Shown: piece by piece, positions 1-9,104 of the stretch
Layout of the letters: every line of letters starts with the position of its first letter
Numbering within the stretch: position 1 is the first letter of the stretch
DNA from: Neptunitalea chrysea
Lineage (GTDB): Bacteria; Bacteroidota; Bacteroidia; Flavobacteriales; Flavobacteriaceae
Assembly: GCF_027924145.1 (NCBI RefSeq)
Contig: NZ_BRVP01000010.1
Span: 62,001-126,000, forward strand
DNA length: 64,000 nt
Direction of reading: 5' to 3'
Notes under the pieces: generated by a model
Seen by the model: only the letters and a program-made list of their open reading frames with translations
Told to the model about the DNA's origin: nothing
The model's database searches: none
Made by a program: the position numbers and the translations under genes

Positions 1-2413
1 AGAAATCTAACTGACGTTGGAAAGAAACCTCAGCACCGTATACAACAGCATTATCTCCGTTTAATGGTTGGTAAACTTCATAACCTTCGTCATTCTCTGT
101 TACAAATGTATATGTAAAGTCACTGATGTTTTTAAAGAATACACCTCCCGATATAACCCCTACTGATTTGTAATAGTGTTCTGCCATAAAATCAAAGTTC
201 ATTGATCTAGCCGGATCTAAATCAGGGTTTCCTAAGATCAATTCTTCGTCTTCTCTATTCTCCTCAAGGAAAGGTACTAAATCTACATAGTTAGGTCTTG
301 CTAACGTATTAGTCCATGCAAAACGTAAAACAGTATTCTCAGAAGCATTTAATTTAAAATGTAATCCTGGCAAGATATTAGTATAACTGCTACTTCCTTT
401 TAACACCTCAGTACCAGCATAATCACCATCCTCATCAAAAATTATAGAATTTCCTGTACTCTCAATGTGTGTACTCTCCACACGAACACCAAACAATACA
501 TTTAATTTGCTCGATAATTTTTGATCTGCCATTACATAACCTGCATATACATTCTCTGTTACATCAAAGTTTGCTGTAAGGTATTCATCTGGTAAATCTT
601 CTCCTTCAAATAAATCGGTATCGTTTAAGTTTAACCCTCCTAAATATTCTGCTGTTGCAAAATACCCAGCTTGGTATTGGCTACCTGCTAAGAAATTAGG
701 ATCAGAATAATCTTTAGTAGTAACATCTGCCATTGTTTCCATTCCTGAAAGTGGCGAGTACTCAATAAAACCATTATTTCTATTCTTATTTTTAAATCTA
801 CCTCTTGTACCAAATTTAAATGTACCCTCTCCTTGACCAAATAAGTTAGCTGGTAATTCAAAGTTTGCAAACACATTCAAATCATCCTCTTCTGTATATT
901 GATTTTCTTCTGTAAGCTCACCAAATTCAAAGTTACCTAAAGCCAAATCGTCATCATAAACTGCTTTATATCTTGGGAATTCAGAATCAATAGTTCTAGC
1001 CACTAAAAATTCAGATTCAAACTCTATATAACGCTCATTCAAACGCTCTTCAGAAGCTTTCGCGTACGATGCCATCCAATCGAATTTCACACTACCAAAA
1101 AGGTGATTACCACCTAAAGTGTAGTTTTGCATACGCTGATCTTCTAAACGTCTGTTCTTGTTTCTATTGTTATTAATCCCTCCTTTTGTTTGACGCTTAG
1201 ACTCTGCTAAAAAGCTAGTTAAATTTCCATTTTCAACAGTAAAGTCATTTGGTCCAATATCTTCACCATCTAAAATTTCATACTCTACTCTATATCTATT
1301 TTCTCTATCATCTCTCCAATTATACATAGACTTGAAGAAAATAGTATTGTTATCATTAAACTTATAGTCAAAGTTTGCCGAAAAACTTCTTCTTACACGT
1401 TCAACTAAATACGTTCTTAATTCAAAAGTACTGTTATAAGGATTAACATCTACAGACTCTAAATTATCTTCGTCTCCGTTATTATATTCAAACTCATCAG
1501 ACCATTCTGCTTCAATGTTATCAGAACCAAAATCATTATCATTATAAGAAGCAGCAACCATCCATCCAAACTTACCGTTTTTAGTTCTGTCTCCTACTAA
1601 GAAAGACCCATTAACAATTGGCTTGTCTGTAATAAAGTTCATACCAGAACCCACAGTTGCAGCTAAACGAAACTTCTGAGGAGCCGAACGTGTAATTAAA
1701 TTTACAGAACCTCCTAATGCGTCACCATCCATATCTGGAGTAACCGCTTTATTAACTTCAATTGTCTGAATCATATCAGATGGGATAAGGTCCATCTGTA
1801 CATTTCTATTATCTCCTTCAGCAGAAGGAATACGGCTACCATTTAAGGTTACAGAGTTTAACTGAGGCGCTAAACCACGAATAATAATATTTCTTGCCTC
1901 CCCTTGGTCAACCTGCATTGTAATACCAGGAATACGCTTTACTGCATCTCCTATGTTAGAGTCAGGAAACTTACCAATTTGTTCTGTAGATACAACATTC
2001 GTAATGTTTGTATTGTTTTTCTGTGTATTTAAAGCTCTTGCTTGTCCGGCCAAACCAAACCCAATCACTTCCACTTCCTCAAGTTCTACATCCTGAGAAT
2101 TTAAAACCACCTCTACCGAAGTTGTTTGTCCGGCAGTTACTGTTGCAGAAACTTTTGTATCTGCAAAACCTAAATACTTTACTAAGATAGTATACGATCC
2201 TTCAGGCACATTTACTAAGGTAAACTTACCATCTTGGTTGGTAATAGCCCCTTTACTTAAAGAGGTAATAGATACCGATGCACCTGGTACATAAATACCA
2301 TAATCATCAGTAATAGTTCCTTGAATTGTTCCCTCTCCACTTTGTGCAAAACCGCAGAATAAGGCAACAAACCATGTTACAATAGCTAATTTTAAGCCGT
2401 TTGATTGTTTCAT
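1..2413 (-). CDS. TonB-dependent receptor, C-terminus missing at the window edge
   Basis: Outer-membrane active transporter; the substrate cannot be told. Translating leftward from an ATG at 2413 gives about 804 codons with no stop before base 1, so only the N-terminal part is present. The order is a signal peptide (ending near GFAQ), a carboxypeptidase-regulatory-like beta domain (about residues 28-110, GTIQGTITDDYG...), a plug domain (about 125-230, with IRGLAPQLNSVTLNG), then a beta-barrel. The barrel stretch AWTNTLARPNYVDLVP is typical of the large Xanthomonas/Caulobacter-type TonB receptor family. No SusD-like gene is adjacent on the visible side. A TPR/LuxR-type regulator lies upstream on the same strand, which suggests but does not prove regulation by it. 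Confidence 0.9.
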   Translation of the reverse strand, partial: MKQSNGLKLAIVTWFVALFCGFAQSGEGTIQGTITDDYGIYVPGASVSITSLSKGAITNQDGKFTLVNVPEGSYTILVKYLGFADTKVSATVTAGQTTSVEVVLNSQDVELEEVEVIGFGLAGQARALNTQKNNTNITNVVSTEQIGKFPDSNIGDAVKRIPGITMQVDQGEARNIIIRGLAPQLNSVTLNGSRIPSAEGDNRNVQMDLIPSDMIQTIEVNKAVTPDMDGDALGGSVNLITRSAPQKFRLAATVGSGMNFITDKPIVNGSFLVGDRTKNGKFGWMVAASYNDNDFGSDNIEAEWSDEFEYNNGDEDNLESVDVNPYNSTFELRTYLVERVRRSFSANFDYKFNDNNTIFFKSMYNWRDDRENRYRVEYEILDGEDIGPNDFTVENGNLTSFLAESKRQTKGGINNNRNKNRRLEDQRMQNYTLGGNHLFGSVKFDWMASYAKASEERLNERYIEFESEFLVARTIDSEFPRYKAVYDDDLALGNFEFGELTEENQYTEEDDLNVFANFELPANLFGQGEGTFKFGTRGRFKNKNRNNGFIEYSPLSGMETMADVTTKDYSDPNFLAGSQYQAGYFATAEYLGGLNLNDTDLFEGEDLPDEYLTANFDVTENVYAGYVMADQKLSSKLNVLFGVRVESTHIESTGNSIIFDEDGDYAGTEVLKGSSSYTNILPGLHFKLNASENTVLRFAWTNTLARPNYVDLVPFLEENREDEELILGNPDLDPARSMNFDFMAEHYYKSVGVISGGVFFKNISDFTYTFVTENDEGYEVYQPLNGDNAVVYGAEVSFQRQLDF

Positions 2414-2435
2414 TGTTAGTGTTTTTTGTTTTAAC

Positions 2436-2443
2436 CAAAATTA
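2436..2443 (-). promoter_or_regulatory. Candidate -7 element of the TonB receptor gene
   Basis: Reads TAATTTTG on the minus strand, matching the Bacteroidota TAnnTTTG -7 element, 23 bases before the receptor ATG. No correctly spaced -33 TTG was seen. Confidence 0.45.
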
Positions 2444-2574
2444 TGTATATCAATACATTAAGCATTAAAATTAAAAGCAACAAAAGAGAAACAATCCATT
2501 TTTTAAGAGAAACAACAAGGCAACAATTAAGATTTATTTACATTACACTAACAATAAAGAAAAAACAGCCATTT

Positions 2575-4155
2575 TTAGAAGTCTAACATGAAGTTAACAA
2601 GCTCTTGTTTCTGATTTATTGGTAATTTTTTTCGTAGCCTGTGTCTTGCTACTCTAACACTATCTGGAGTGACTCTTAAAACTGATGCAATTTCTTTACT
2701 AGATAAGTTAAGACGAAGCAACATAGCTAATCGTAACTCAGTAGAGGAAAGTTTATGATCTGTAGCAGCAGAAATATTTTTAATAAAGTCAGGATGTATA
2801 TCTTCAAAGAATTGCATAAACTCATCCCATTCTTCATCTTGCTCTAAAGACACCTCTAATTCCTTAGCCATTTCTTTAAGCTTAGATTGTACATCTATTT
2901 TAGATCTCGAAGACATATTTCTTAAGGTAGCAGCCACCTCAGATATAAGTTTGTTCTTTTGGGCTAAATTTAAACTATACTTAGAGAGTGTTACGGTTTT
3001 TAGCTGTATTTCATTTTGTAGATTCTGTTCTTCAATAGTTTTCTTTTCAATCTCAGCCTTCATGGTTCGTTCTTTATACTCTTGTATTTTCTGAGAAGCT
3101 TTACGCTTTTTAAACAGAAACACATATATAATAATACTAATACTAACCAATGTTAACAAGCCTAACCATAACAAGTTTTGTCTGGCTGTATTAACTTCGC
3201 TCTCTTGCATTAACAATTTAATCTGTGCTTCTTTCTGCTTGGTTTCATAAATTGTTTGAAGCACATTCATCTGATTAAAGTTAAGCGAGTAGAAAAGTTC
3301 CTCCCTAATTTCTTCGGCTTGTTTTAAATGTTCATAGGCATTTTTATAATCCTTCAAAAGTATATACGTTTTCGCCAAATCCTTATGAGCACTTTCAAGC
3401 TGATGCCCGTCATTAATACGTTCCGCCAATTCTTTTGCTCGTAATGTATAAGCTAAACCTTTTTGGTAATTACCGGTTTTTCTAAAAACATCTCCAAGAT
3501 TATTAAGAATATTAATCAGTAAATCGTTATCTGTATGTTTAGCCAATTCATAAGCACGCTGAAAATACATATGCGCCTTATCAAACTGATTTAGATCTTC
3601 ATATATACTACCTATATTTTCGTTTACTTGCGTTACACCTATATTGTCATTTAACGATGTAAATAAACGAAGACTATTTTGCTGCTCTATTAATGCTTTT
3701 GGGTAATCGCCCATTTTCTCATAGCAACCGCCCAATATTTCAGAAGTTTGTGCCTCGCCACGTATATATTTCAATTCACTACTTAATTTAGCAGCCTTTT
3801 TTAAATACAATTGAGCTTTAGCGTAATTTTTTAGAGATAGGTAAACATCGCCTAACCTATTCAAAACCTTCACCGAAATAGTATCTGGTTTAGTTAACGC
3901 CAAGGCTAAACTGTACTGATCTACAGCTTCTGTATAAATACCCGAGTAAAAATAAAAATCTCCTAAATCTAAATACTTGCTAATAAGCAACCTTTCGTCA
4001 TTTCCTTTTTTTGCTACTTCTAAAGCATCTTTATATGTATGGAAAAGCGAATCATTGGTTGCACTCTTTAAAAACCCAGAATAACTTTGAGCAGCAGCTA
4101 CACAGCTATAAAAAAAACTTATAACTAGTAGATATTGTAACTTTTTAATCAACAC
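2575..4155 (-). CDS. Membrane-anchored TPR protein with LuxR-type DNA-binding domain
   Basis: Likely transcriptional regulator of the Bacteroidota TPR-TM-HTH type. The 526-residue product has an N-terminal signal or anchor (VISFFYSCVAAAQS) and about six to seven TPR units (roughly residues 35-300, NLGDVFRKTGNYQKGLAYTL and similar). One transmembrane helix follows near 330-350 (GLLTLVSISIIIYVFLF), then a charged coiled coil. A C-terminal helix-turn-helix (about 455-515) contains LSSKEIASVLRVTPDSVRVA. There is no kinase or receiver domain. The start is GTG at 4155; no in-frame ATG lies between it and an upstream stop. The periplasmic TPR part probably senses a partner or signal. The TonB receptor lies 161 bases downstream on the same strand, making it the natural candidate target. 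Confidence 0.85.
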   Translation of the reverse strand: MLIKKLQYLLVISFFYSCVAAAQSYSGFLKSATNDSLFHTYKDALEVAKKGNDERLLISKYLDLGDFYFYSGIYTEAVDQYSLALALTKPDTISVKVLNRLGDVYLSLKNYAKAQLYLKKAAKLSSELKYIRGEAQTSEILGGCYEKMGDYPKALIEQQNSLRLFTSLNDNIGVTQVNENIGSIYEDLNQFDKAHMYFQRAYELAKHTDNDLLINILNNLGDVFRKTGNYQKGLAYTLRAKELAERINDGHQLESAHKDLAKTYILLKDYKNAYEHLKQAEEIREELFYSLNFNQMNVLQTIYETKQKEAQIKLLMQESEVNTARQNLLWLGLLTLVSISIIIYVFLFKKRKASQKIQEYKERTMKAEIEKKTIEEQNLQNEIQLKTVTLSKYSLNLAQKNKLISEVAATLRNMSSRSKIDVQSKLKEMAKELEVSLEQDEEWDEFMQFFEDIHPDFIKNISAATDHKLSSTELRLAMLLRLNLSSKEIASVLRVTPDSVRVARHRLRKKLPINQKQELVNFMLDF

Positions 4156-4453
4156 GAAACCTAATTGAATTAATGGGCTAAAGTCTTAAAATAATATTAA
4201 GCTAAAGTTAGCAAGCCGTCATTAAATGATTAAAATAAAAAAAACAACTTTCAGAAGCCCTCATAAATACAGGTGCTAGCGCCGTTTGTTAATAACCTTT
4301 TCAAATCTTTTGGCACTATATTTAAAAACAAACAGCAACAATTTATAATTTAACGCTTCCAAACTTAAAGCAGTTTACACTCTAACACTGCTTACCCATA
4401 CAACTGATATACATCAACTTACAAAAAAAAGTAACAATTAAAACAAAAGTGTA
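4156..4453. other. Divergent intergenic region before nrdB
   Basis: AT-rich spacer between the regulator and nrdB. I see no RNA gene and no clean TAnnTTTG element. CACTATAT at about 4314-4321 resembles one half of an NrdR box, but the second half is missing, so I do not call an NrdR site. Confidence 0.5.
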
Positions 4454-5428
4454 ATGGCTATTTTTGACAGAAGAATTAACTACAAACCATTCGAATACCC
4501 GGATGTATTACAATTTACAGAAGCTATCAATAAATCGTATTGGGTACACAGTGAAATTGACTTCACTGCCGATACACAAGACTTCCATTCTCACTTAAGT
4601 CAAGCAGAGCGTTCTGCTATCAAAAATAGTTTGTTAGCAATTGCACAAATAGAAGTTGCCGTAAAAACTTTTTGGGGAAACATCTATCTACATTTTCCAA
4701 AACCTGAGTTTAATGGCCTAGGAAGTACATTTGCAGAATGTGAATTTAGACACTCTGAGGCATATTCAAGATTATTAGAAGTCTTAGGACACAACGATGA
4801 ATTTGTTGACCTTTTAGAAGTTCCGGTAATTAAAGAACGTGTAGAATACCTATCAAAAGCACTTAAAGACGCCAACTCTCAAGACAACAAACAATATGTA
4901 GTCTCACTTATCTTATTTTCAATCTTAATAGAGAACGTTTCATTATTCAGCCAGTTTGCCATTATACTTTCGTTTACGCGTTTTAAAGGACTAATGAAAA
5001 ACGTGAGCAACATTATTGCTTGGACTTCTGTAGATGAGCAAATACATGCCAATGCTGGCATTTACCTGGTAAACAAGATAAAAGATGAATACCCTGATTT
5101 CTTTGACAATGACACCATGAATCATATTAAAGATACAGTTAAACACTCTTTAGATATTGAAAGCAAAATTCTAGACTGGATTTTTGAAGAAGGAGAGATT
5201 GATATCATCAATAAGACTGACTTACTAAACTTTATGAAGTTTAGAATTGATGACAGTCTTGAAAAAATAGGTATGGGCAAAATATACCATATAAGCGCCG
5301 AGGAATACGCCCCTTTACGTTGGTTTGAAGAGGAAGTATTTGCCAACAGTCTTGATGACTTTTTTGCCAAAAGACCTGTAGATTACACCAAACACGATAA
5401 GAGTATTACAGCACAAGATTTATTTTAA
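4454..5428 (+). CDS. nrdB: Ribonucleoside-diphosphate reductase, small (radical) subunit
   Basis: Class I ribonucleotide reductase beta subunit, which generates the radical used by NrdA to make dNTPs. All dimetal ligands are visible: E67, E97, H100 (CEFRH), E160, E195 and H198 (DEQIH). A tyrosine sits four residues after H100 (Y104), the position of the stable tyrosyl radical (E. coli Y122), so it should be a tyrosyl-radical enzyme. At 324 residues it is a core-length protein. It has no N-terminal ATP-cone, and an in-frame TAA at 4439-4441 excludes a longer N-terminus. nrdA follows after 18 bases, surely in the same transcript. Confidence 0.96.
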   Translation: MAIFDRRINYKPFEYPDVLQFTEAINKSYWVHSEIDFTADTQDFHSHLSQAERSAIKNSLLAIAQIEVAVKTFWGNIYLHFPKPEFNGLGSTFAECEFRHSEAYSRLLEVLGHNDEFVDLLEVPVIKERVEYLSKALKDANSQDNKQYVVSLILFSILIENVSLFSQFAIILSFTRFKGLMKNVSNIIAWTSVDEQIHANAGIYLVNKIKDEYPDFFDNDTMNHIKDTVKHSLDIESKILDWIFEEGEIDIINKTDLLNFMKFRIDDSLEKIGMGKIYHISAEEYAPLRWFEEEVFANSLDDFFAKRPVDYTKHDKSITAQDLF

Positions 5429-5446
5429 TTTAACCTCTATTGCCAT

Positions 5447-7141
5447 ATGATTACAAGAGAATTACCACTAACCAATGAAAACGACGTCTCATTAAGAGAA
5501 AAACTTTGGTGGAAAAACGATGAAAGTGAACAGATATTAAACAGGGGTTATTTATTAAAAGGAGAAACCGTTGAAGGAGCTATAGACCGAATTACCACCG
5601 CAGCGGCTAAACGCCTTTACAAACCAGAATTAAAGGAATCATTTCAGGAAATGATTGAACGTGGATGGATAAGCTTAAGTTCTCCTATATGGGCAAATAT
5701 GGGTACCGAAAGAGGGCTCCCTATATCATGTTTTAATGTTCATGTACCTGACCATATAGAGGGAATTACCCATAAATTAGGAGAAGTAATTATGCAAACC
5801 AAAATTGGGGGTGGTACTTCTGGTTACTTTGGTTCATTACGTGCTCGTGGTAGCGCTGTTACCGACAATGGCAAGAGTAGTGGTGCCGTAAGTTTTATGA
5901 AGCTTTTTGATACCGCCATGGATACTATTTCTCAAGGAGGTGTACGTAGAGGTGCCTTTGCCGCTTATTTAGATATTGACCACCCAGATATTGAGGAATT
6001 CCTAAAAATAAAAAACATCGGAAACCCTATCCAAAATCTTTTCTTTGCAGTATGCGCATCTGACTACTGGATGCAGGAAATGATTGACGGCGACATGGAT
6101 AAACGTCGTGTATGGGCTAAAGTACTTGAGAGTCGTCAACAAAAGGGGTTACCATATATTTTCTTTACAGACAACGTAAACAGAAATAAACCACAAGTTT
6201 ATAAAGACAAAGGAATGCAGATAAACGCAAGTAACTTGTGTTCTGAAATTATGCTGCCTTCTTCAATAGAGGAGTCTTTTATCTGTTGTTTATCTTCTAT
6301 GAATCTTGAATTATATGACGAATGGAAAGATACAGAGGCCGTAAAGCTTGCTATTTTCTTTTTAGATGCAGTTTTACAAGAATTTATTGCCAAAACAGAA
6401 GGCAATCATTATTTGGCTTCTGCTAACCAATTTGCTAAAAACCACCGAGCATTAGGCCTAGGTGTGTTAGGATGGCACTCATACCTACAAAAGAACATGA
6501 TTCCTTTTGAAGGTATGGAAGCCAAAATGAGGACTACCGAAATCTTTAAGCATATACGCGGTAAGGCCGATAAAGCAACCGAAGAATTGGCTAGAATTTA
6601 TGGCGAACCTGAAGTATTAAAAGGCTATGGTAGAAGAAACACCACTACCCTTGCTGTTGCGCCTACTACCTCTTCATCGGCTATTCTTGGGCAAACATCT
6701 CCAGGGATAGAGCCATTTAGCAGTAATTATTACAAAGCAGGATTATCTAAGGGTAACTTTATTCGTAAAAATAAATACCTTAAGAAATTACTAGAAGAAA
6801 AAGGTCTTGATAATGAGGATACCTGGAGAAATATTATGTTAGACGGTGGAAGCATTCAGAAAATAGACGGACTTACCGCCGAAGAAAAGGCGGTTTTTAA
6901 AACCTTTAAAGAAATCAGTCAAATGGAAATTATCCAACAAGCTTCTATTAGACAGAAATTTATTGATCAGGCGCAAAGTTTAAATATCAATATTCCGGCT
7001 ACTGTACCAATTAAAGATGTAAACAAACTTCTTATTGAAGCCTGGAAGCTTGGCATTAAAACGCTTTATTATCAACGTAGTCAAAGTGTTTCTAAAGAAA
7101 TGGTAAACAACCTTGTTCACTGTAGCAGTTGCGAATCTTAA
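5447..7141 (+). CDS. nrdA: Ribonucleoside-diphosphate reductase, large (catalytic) subunit
   Basis: Class I ribonucleotide reductase alpha subunit, reducing NDPs to dNDPs with NrdB. The active-site triad N263, C265, E267 lies in NASNLCSE. The redox pair is C95 (ISCFN) with C281 (CCLSS). The radical-transfer tyrosines are in TLYYQRS, and the C-terminal shuttle cysteines are in HCSSCES. At 564 residues it is short because the N-terminal ATP-cone activity domain is absent; the protein starts almost directly with the ten-stranded barrel region. It is co-transcribed behind nrdB and followed by a strong terminator. Confidence 0.96.
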   Translation: MITRELPLTNENDVSLREKLWWKNDESEQILNRGYLLKGETVEGAIDRITTAAAKRLYKPELKESFQEMIERGWISLSSPIWANMGTERGLPISCFNVHVPDHIEGITHKLGEVIMQTKIGGGTSGYFGSLRARGSAVTDNGKSSGAVSFMKLFDTAMDTISQGGVRRGAFAAYLDIDHPDIEEFLKIKNIGNPIQNLFFAVCASDYWMQEMIDGDMDKRRVWAKVLESRQQKGLPYIFFTDNVNRNKPQVYKDKGMQINASNLCSEIMLPSSIEESFICCLSSMNLELYDEWKDTEAVKLAIFFLDAVLQEFIAKTEGNHYLASANQFAKNHRALGLGVLGWHSYLQKNMIPFEGMEAKMRTTEIFKHIRGKADKATEELARIYGEPEVLKGYGRRNTTTLAVAPTTSSSAILGQTSPGIEPFSSNYYKAGLSKGNFIRKNKYLKKLLEEKGLDNEDTWRNIMLDGGSIQKIDGLTAEEKAVFKTFKEISQMEIIQQASIRQKFIDQAQSLNINIPATVPIKDVNKLLIEAWKLGIKTLYYQRSQSVSKEMVNNLVHCSSCES

Positions 7142-7167
7142 TTAGACATTATATTCTTATAAATAGC

Positions 7168-7201
7168 AAAGCGCATGAATTAAAATTCATGCGCTTTTTT
7201 T
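7168..7201 (+). terminator. Terminator of nrdB-nrdA
   Basis: Near-perfect hairpin: AAAGCGCATGAAT, a short loop, ATTCATGCGC, then a run of seven T, 27 bases after the nrdA stop. Confidence 0.9.
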
Positions 7202-7234
7202 ATATCACTTATAAATGAATACAACAACCGATTT

Positions 7235-7594
7235 TTAAAGTTTCAATACACGTACAGCGTTAAAAACTGCAAAGCTTTGATGTAATTCATCTACATTAAA
7301 TTTCTCATGATATTTACAGTGTTTTTCCTCTGCATACACACTACTAGAAACAACATAATTCGCTTCCTTACAAATTATAGCATCGTAATTCACTTCGTTG
7401 CTACTAGAAAAACACTCCTGAAGTCCCTTACCAACACGCACAGATACTTTTGAAATAGAATTAGCACCTGAAAACCTTCCATTACCCTCTTCCCAATAAA
7501 CATTAGAATCACTATTAGCGATACTTCTTTGCGAAAACGCCAAATAACCTAAAAAAAACAGAAAAACAAGTAACACTACTCTATTCCTTTTCAT
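7235..7594 (-). CDS. Small exported hypothetical protein
   Basis: A 119-residue product I do not recognise. It begins with a clear signal peptide (MKRNRVVLLVFLFFLGYLAFSQ), so it is probably periplasmic or surface-exposed. The mature part has three cysteines and no visible motif. The ATG at 7594 is chosen over a TTG one codon upstream. It stands alone between the nrdA terminator and the rpmA terminator, with no partner gene. Confidence 0.6.
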   Translation of the reverse strand: MKRNRVVLLVFLFFLGYLAFSQRSIANSDSNVYWEEGNGRFSGANSISKVSVRVGKGLQECFSSSNEVNYDAIICKEANYVVSSSVYAEEKHCKYHEKFNVDELHQSFAVFNAVRVLKL

Positions 7595-7710
7595 CAATTA
7601 ATCTTTTAAAGATTGTAAATATTAATTTTATAATTCTTTACACGATAAAAGTAAACCAAAACAAATAGATACATATACCACTTTTACGGTATATTTTAAG
7701 CTATAAAATA

Positions 7711-7742
7711 AAAAAGGCGTTCAGTAAAACTGAACGCCTTTT
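7711..7742 (-). terminator. Terminator downstream of rpmA
   Basis: Perfect hairpin AAAGGCGTTCAGT / ACTGAACGCCTTT with A and T runs on both sides. On the minus strand it follows rpmA by about 20 bases and could work in both directions. Confidence 0.88.
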
Positions 7743-7763
7743 CTATATAAAATCTTCTACAAA

Positions 7764-8024
7764 TTATGCTTCAAAAGGAACTATTGAAACATATGATCTG
7801 TTATTTCTCTTTTTCTCAAACTTAACAACACCGTCAACTCTAGCGTGTAAAGTATGATCTTTCCCCATGTAAACATTTTCACCTGGGTTGTGAGCTGTAC
7901 CACGCTGACGAACAATAATGTTTCCAGCAATAGCAGCTTGTCCTCCAAAAATCTTAACGCCTAATCGTTTCGATTCTGATTCTCTACCGTTCTTCGAACT
8001 ACCGACACCTTTCTTGTGAGCCAT
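7764..8024 (-). CDS. rpmA: 50S ribosomal protein L27
   Basis: Large-subunit protein near the peptidyl-transferase centre. The 86-residue product opens with [16 protein letters not shown] and contains the family signature [17 protein letters not shown]. There is no N-terminal propeptide of the Firmicutes type; the protein starts directly with MAHKK. It lies 26 bases downstream of rplU, the universal L21-L27 pair, and is terminated by the hairpin at 7711-7742. Confidence 0.98.
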   Translation of the reverse strand: MAHKKGVGSSKNGRESESKRLGVKIFGGQAAIAGNIIVRQRGTAHNPGENVYMGKDHTLHARVDGVVKFEKKRNNRSYVSIVPFEA

Positions 8025-8050
8025 GTCTTATACTTTTTTTAAGGGTTAAA

Positions 8051-8533
8051 TTAGCTTAACGCTTCAATTAATTCAGCTTTCTTCATTGAAGAATATCCTT
8101 CAATACCTTTTTCTTTAGCCATTTGCTTTAAATCTGCAACAGTTAATTTACTTAAATCTTCTGTTTCAGTAGCAGTTTCAGCTTTAGGTGCTTCTTCTTT
8201 TTTAGCAGCTTTTTCAGCTTCAGAAGCAGCTACACCTTCAATTACAATTTGAGTTAAAGCTTGTCTGTGACCGTTTTTAACCTTGTAACCTTTACGTCTC
8301 TTTTTCTTGAAAACAATAACCTTGTCTCCCTGTAAATGTTTTAAGACTTTAGCTTCAACCGAAGCACCGTCTATAGCCGGGGCGCCAATAGTAACCTTCC
8401 CTTCGTCGTCTAATAAAAGTACGTTATCAAAAGTGATATTTGCACCTTCTTCAGCAGACAAACGGTGTACATATACCTTCTGGTCTTTCGCAACTTTAAA
8501 TTGCTGCCCTGCTATCTCTACAATTGCATACAT
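8051..8533 (-). CDS. rplU: 50S ribosomal protein L21 with C-terminal SAP/Rho-N-like extension
   Basis: Large-subunit protein binding 23S rRNA. Residues 1-100 are the L21 core (MYAIVEIAGQQFKV, GHRQALTQIVIEGV). A Lys/Glu/Ala-rich linker (about 102-125) leads to residues 126-160, DLSKLTVADLKQMAKEKG and so on to KKAELIEALS. That stretch has the look of a SAP or Rho N-terminal helix-extended-helix nucleic-acid-binding motif. Standard L21 is about 103 residues, so the tail is an addition of roughly 57. A well-formed promoter precedes the gene (8574-8603). Confidence 0.96.
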   Translation of the reverse strand: MYAIVEIAGQQFKVAKDQKVYVHRLSAEEGANITFDNVLLLDDEGKVTIGAPAIDGASVEAKVLKHLQGDKVIVFKKKRRKGYKVKNGHRQALTQIVIEGVAASEAEKAAKKEEAPKAETATETEDLSKLTVADLKQMAKEKGIEGYSSMKKAELIEALS

Positions 8534-8573
8534 AATGTATCCGTTATTAAATTAGTTTATTAAAAAATGAGTG

Positions 8574-8603
8574 CAAATATAGTGCTAATTCATTAAATTA
8601 CAA
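8574..8603 (-). promoter_or_regulatory. Promoter of rplU-rpmA
   Basis: On the minus strand TTG (8603-8601), 19 bases, then TATATTTG (8581-8574): a full match to the Flavobacteriia TTG-N17-23-TAnnTTTG promoter, 41 bases before the rplU ATG. Confidence 0.8.
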
Positions 8604-9104
8604 ACAGTTTATACATTTTACCCCATTTTTTCAAAACTCTTTGTGTTCCAATTCATTTTTTCACGCTAGATTAACACCTAAGCTACTAAAATACTTAAAC
8701 TTACACCTTCTACAAATATAAATAATAACAGCGAAAATCATTGTGCAATACCGTAAAGTATCAGGTGGCTTAAACATGTTTACTCAATAATTGATATTAA
8801 ATGCTCCATGGGCTTGCCCCGAAGTAGTTTACTAACAAAAAGTACACAATACAATATGCAGCCGAAATAAATCCGTAAAAAAAATGGTATTTTTCTTTCT
8901 TTCCATAACTTTATACTCTGTTAAAAGCTCCCCACATTTTTAGTTGATTGTAAATCAACAATAAAAAAACAGCCAAATTCTTTTTTTATCAGTACTTTAA
9001 GAGATAAATGTTAAAAAAAGACCAGCAAATGCTAAAATATGTAACATTCATATTAATATTAACACATATACAGACTGAATATCATTGATAAAAACTTTAC
9101 AACA
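8604..9104. other. Divergent intergenic region rplU / M16 peptidase
   Basis: About 500 bases with no supported gene. It contains a perfect inverted repeat GTTGATTgtaAATCAAC at 8943-8959 and an isolated GC-richer hairpin at 8804-8825, listed separately. No obvious -7 element was found for the downstream M16 gene. Confidence 0.5.
8804..8825. repeat. Possible single REP-like palindrome
   Basis: CTCCATGGGCTTGCCCCGAAG folds as an imperfect hairpin around GGGCttGCCC and is more GC-rich than the surrounding spacer. It resembles the GGGGCAAGCCC cores of REP sequences mobilised by IS200-like transposases in Bacteroidota. This is recalled resemblance only, and no second copy exists in the window. Confidence 0.35.

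Noticed and set aside
2401-2586. 61-codon plus-strand frame between the TonB receptor and its regulator
   Set aside because: Low-complexity Lys/Ile/Thr composition; it overlaps the receptor -7 element and the end of the regulator gene.
4310-4325. Possible sigma-54 promoter (TTGGCAC) before nrdB
   Set aside because: The GC of the -12 box is missing at the required N10 distance.
4313-4330. Possible NrdR box upstream of nrdB
   Set aside because: Only the CACTATAT half is present; the second half reads TTAAAAAC and there is no second box at helical spacing.
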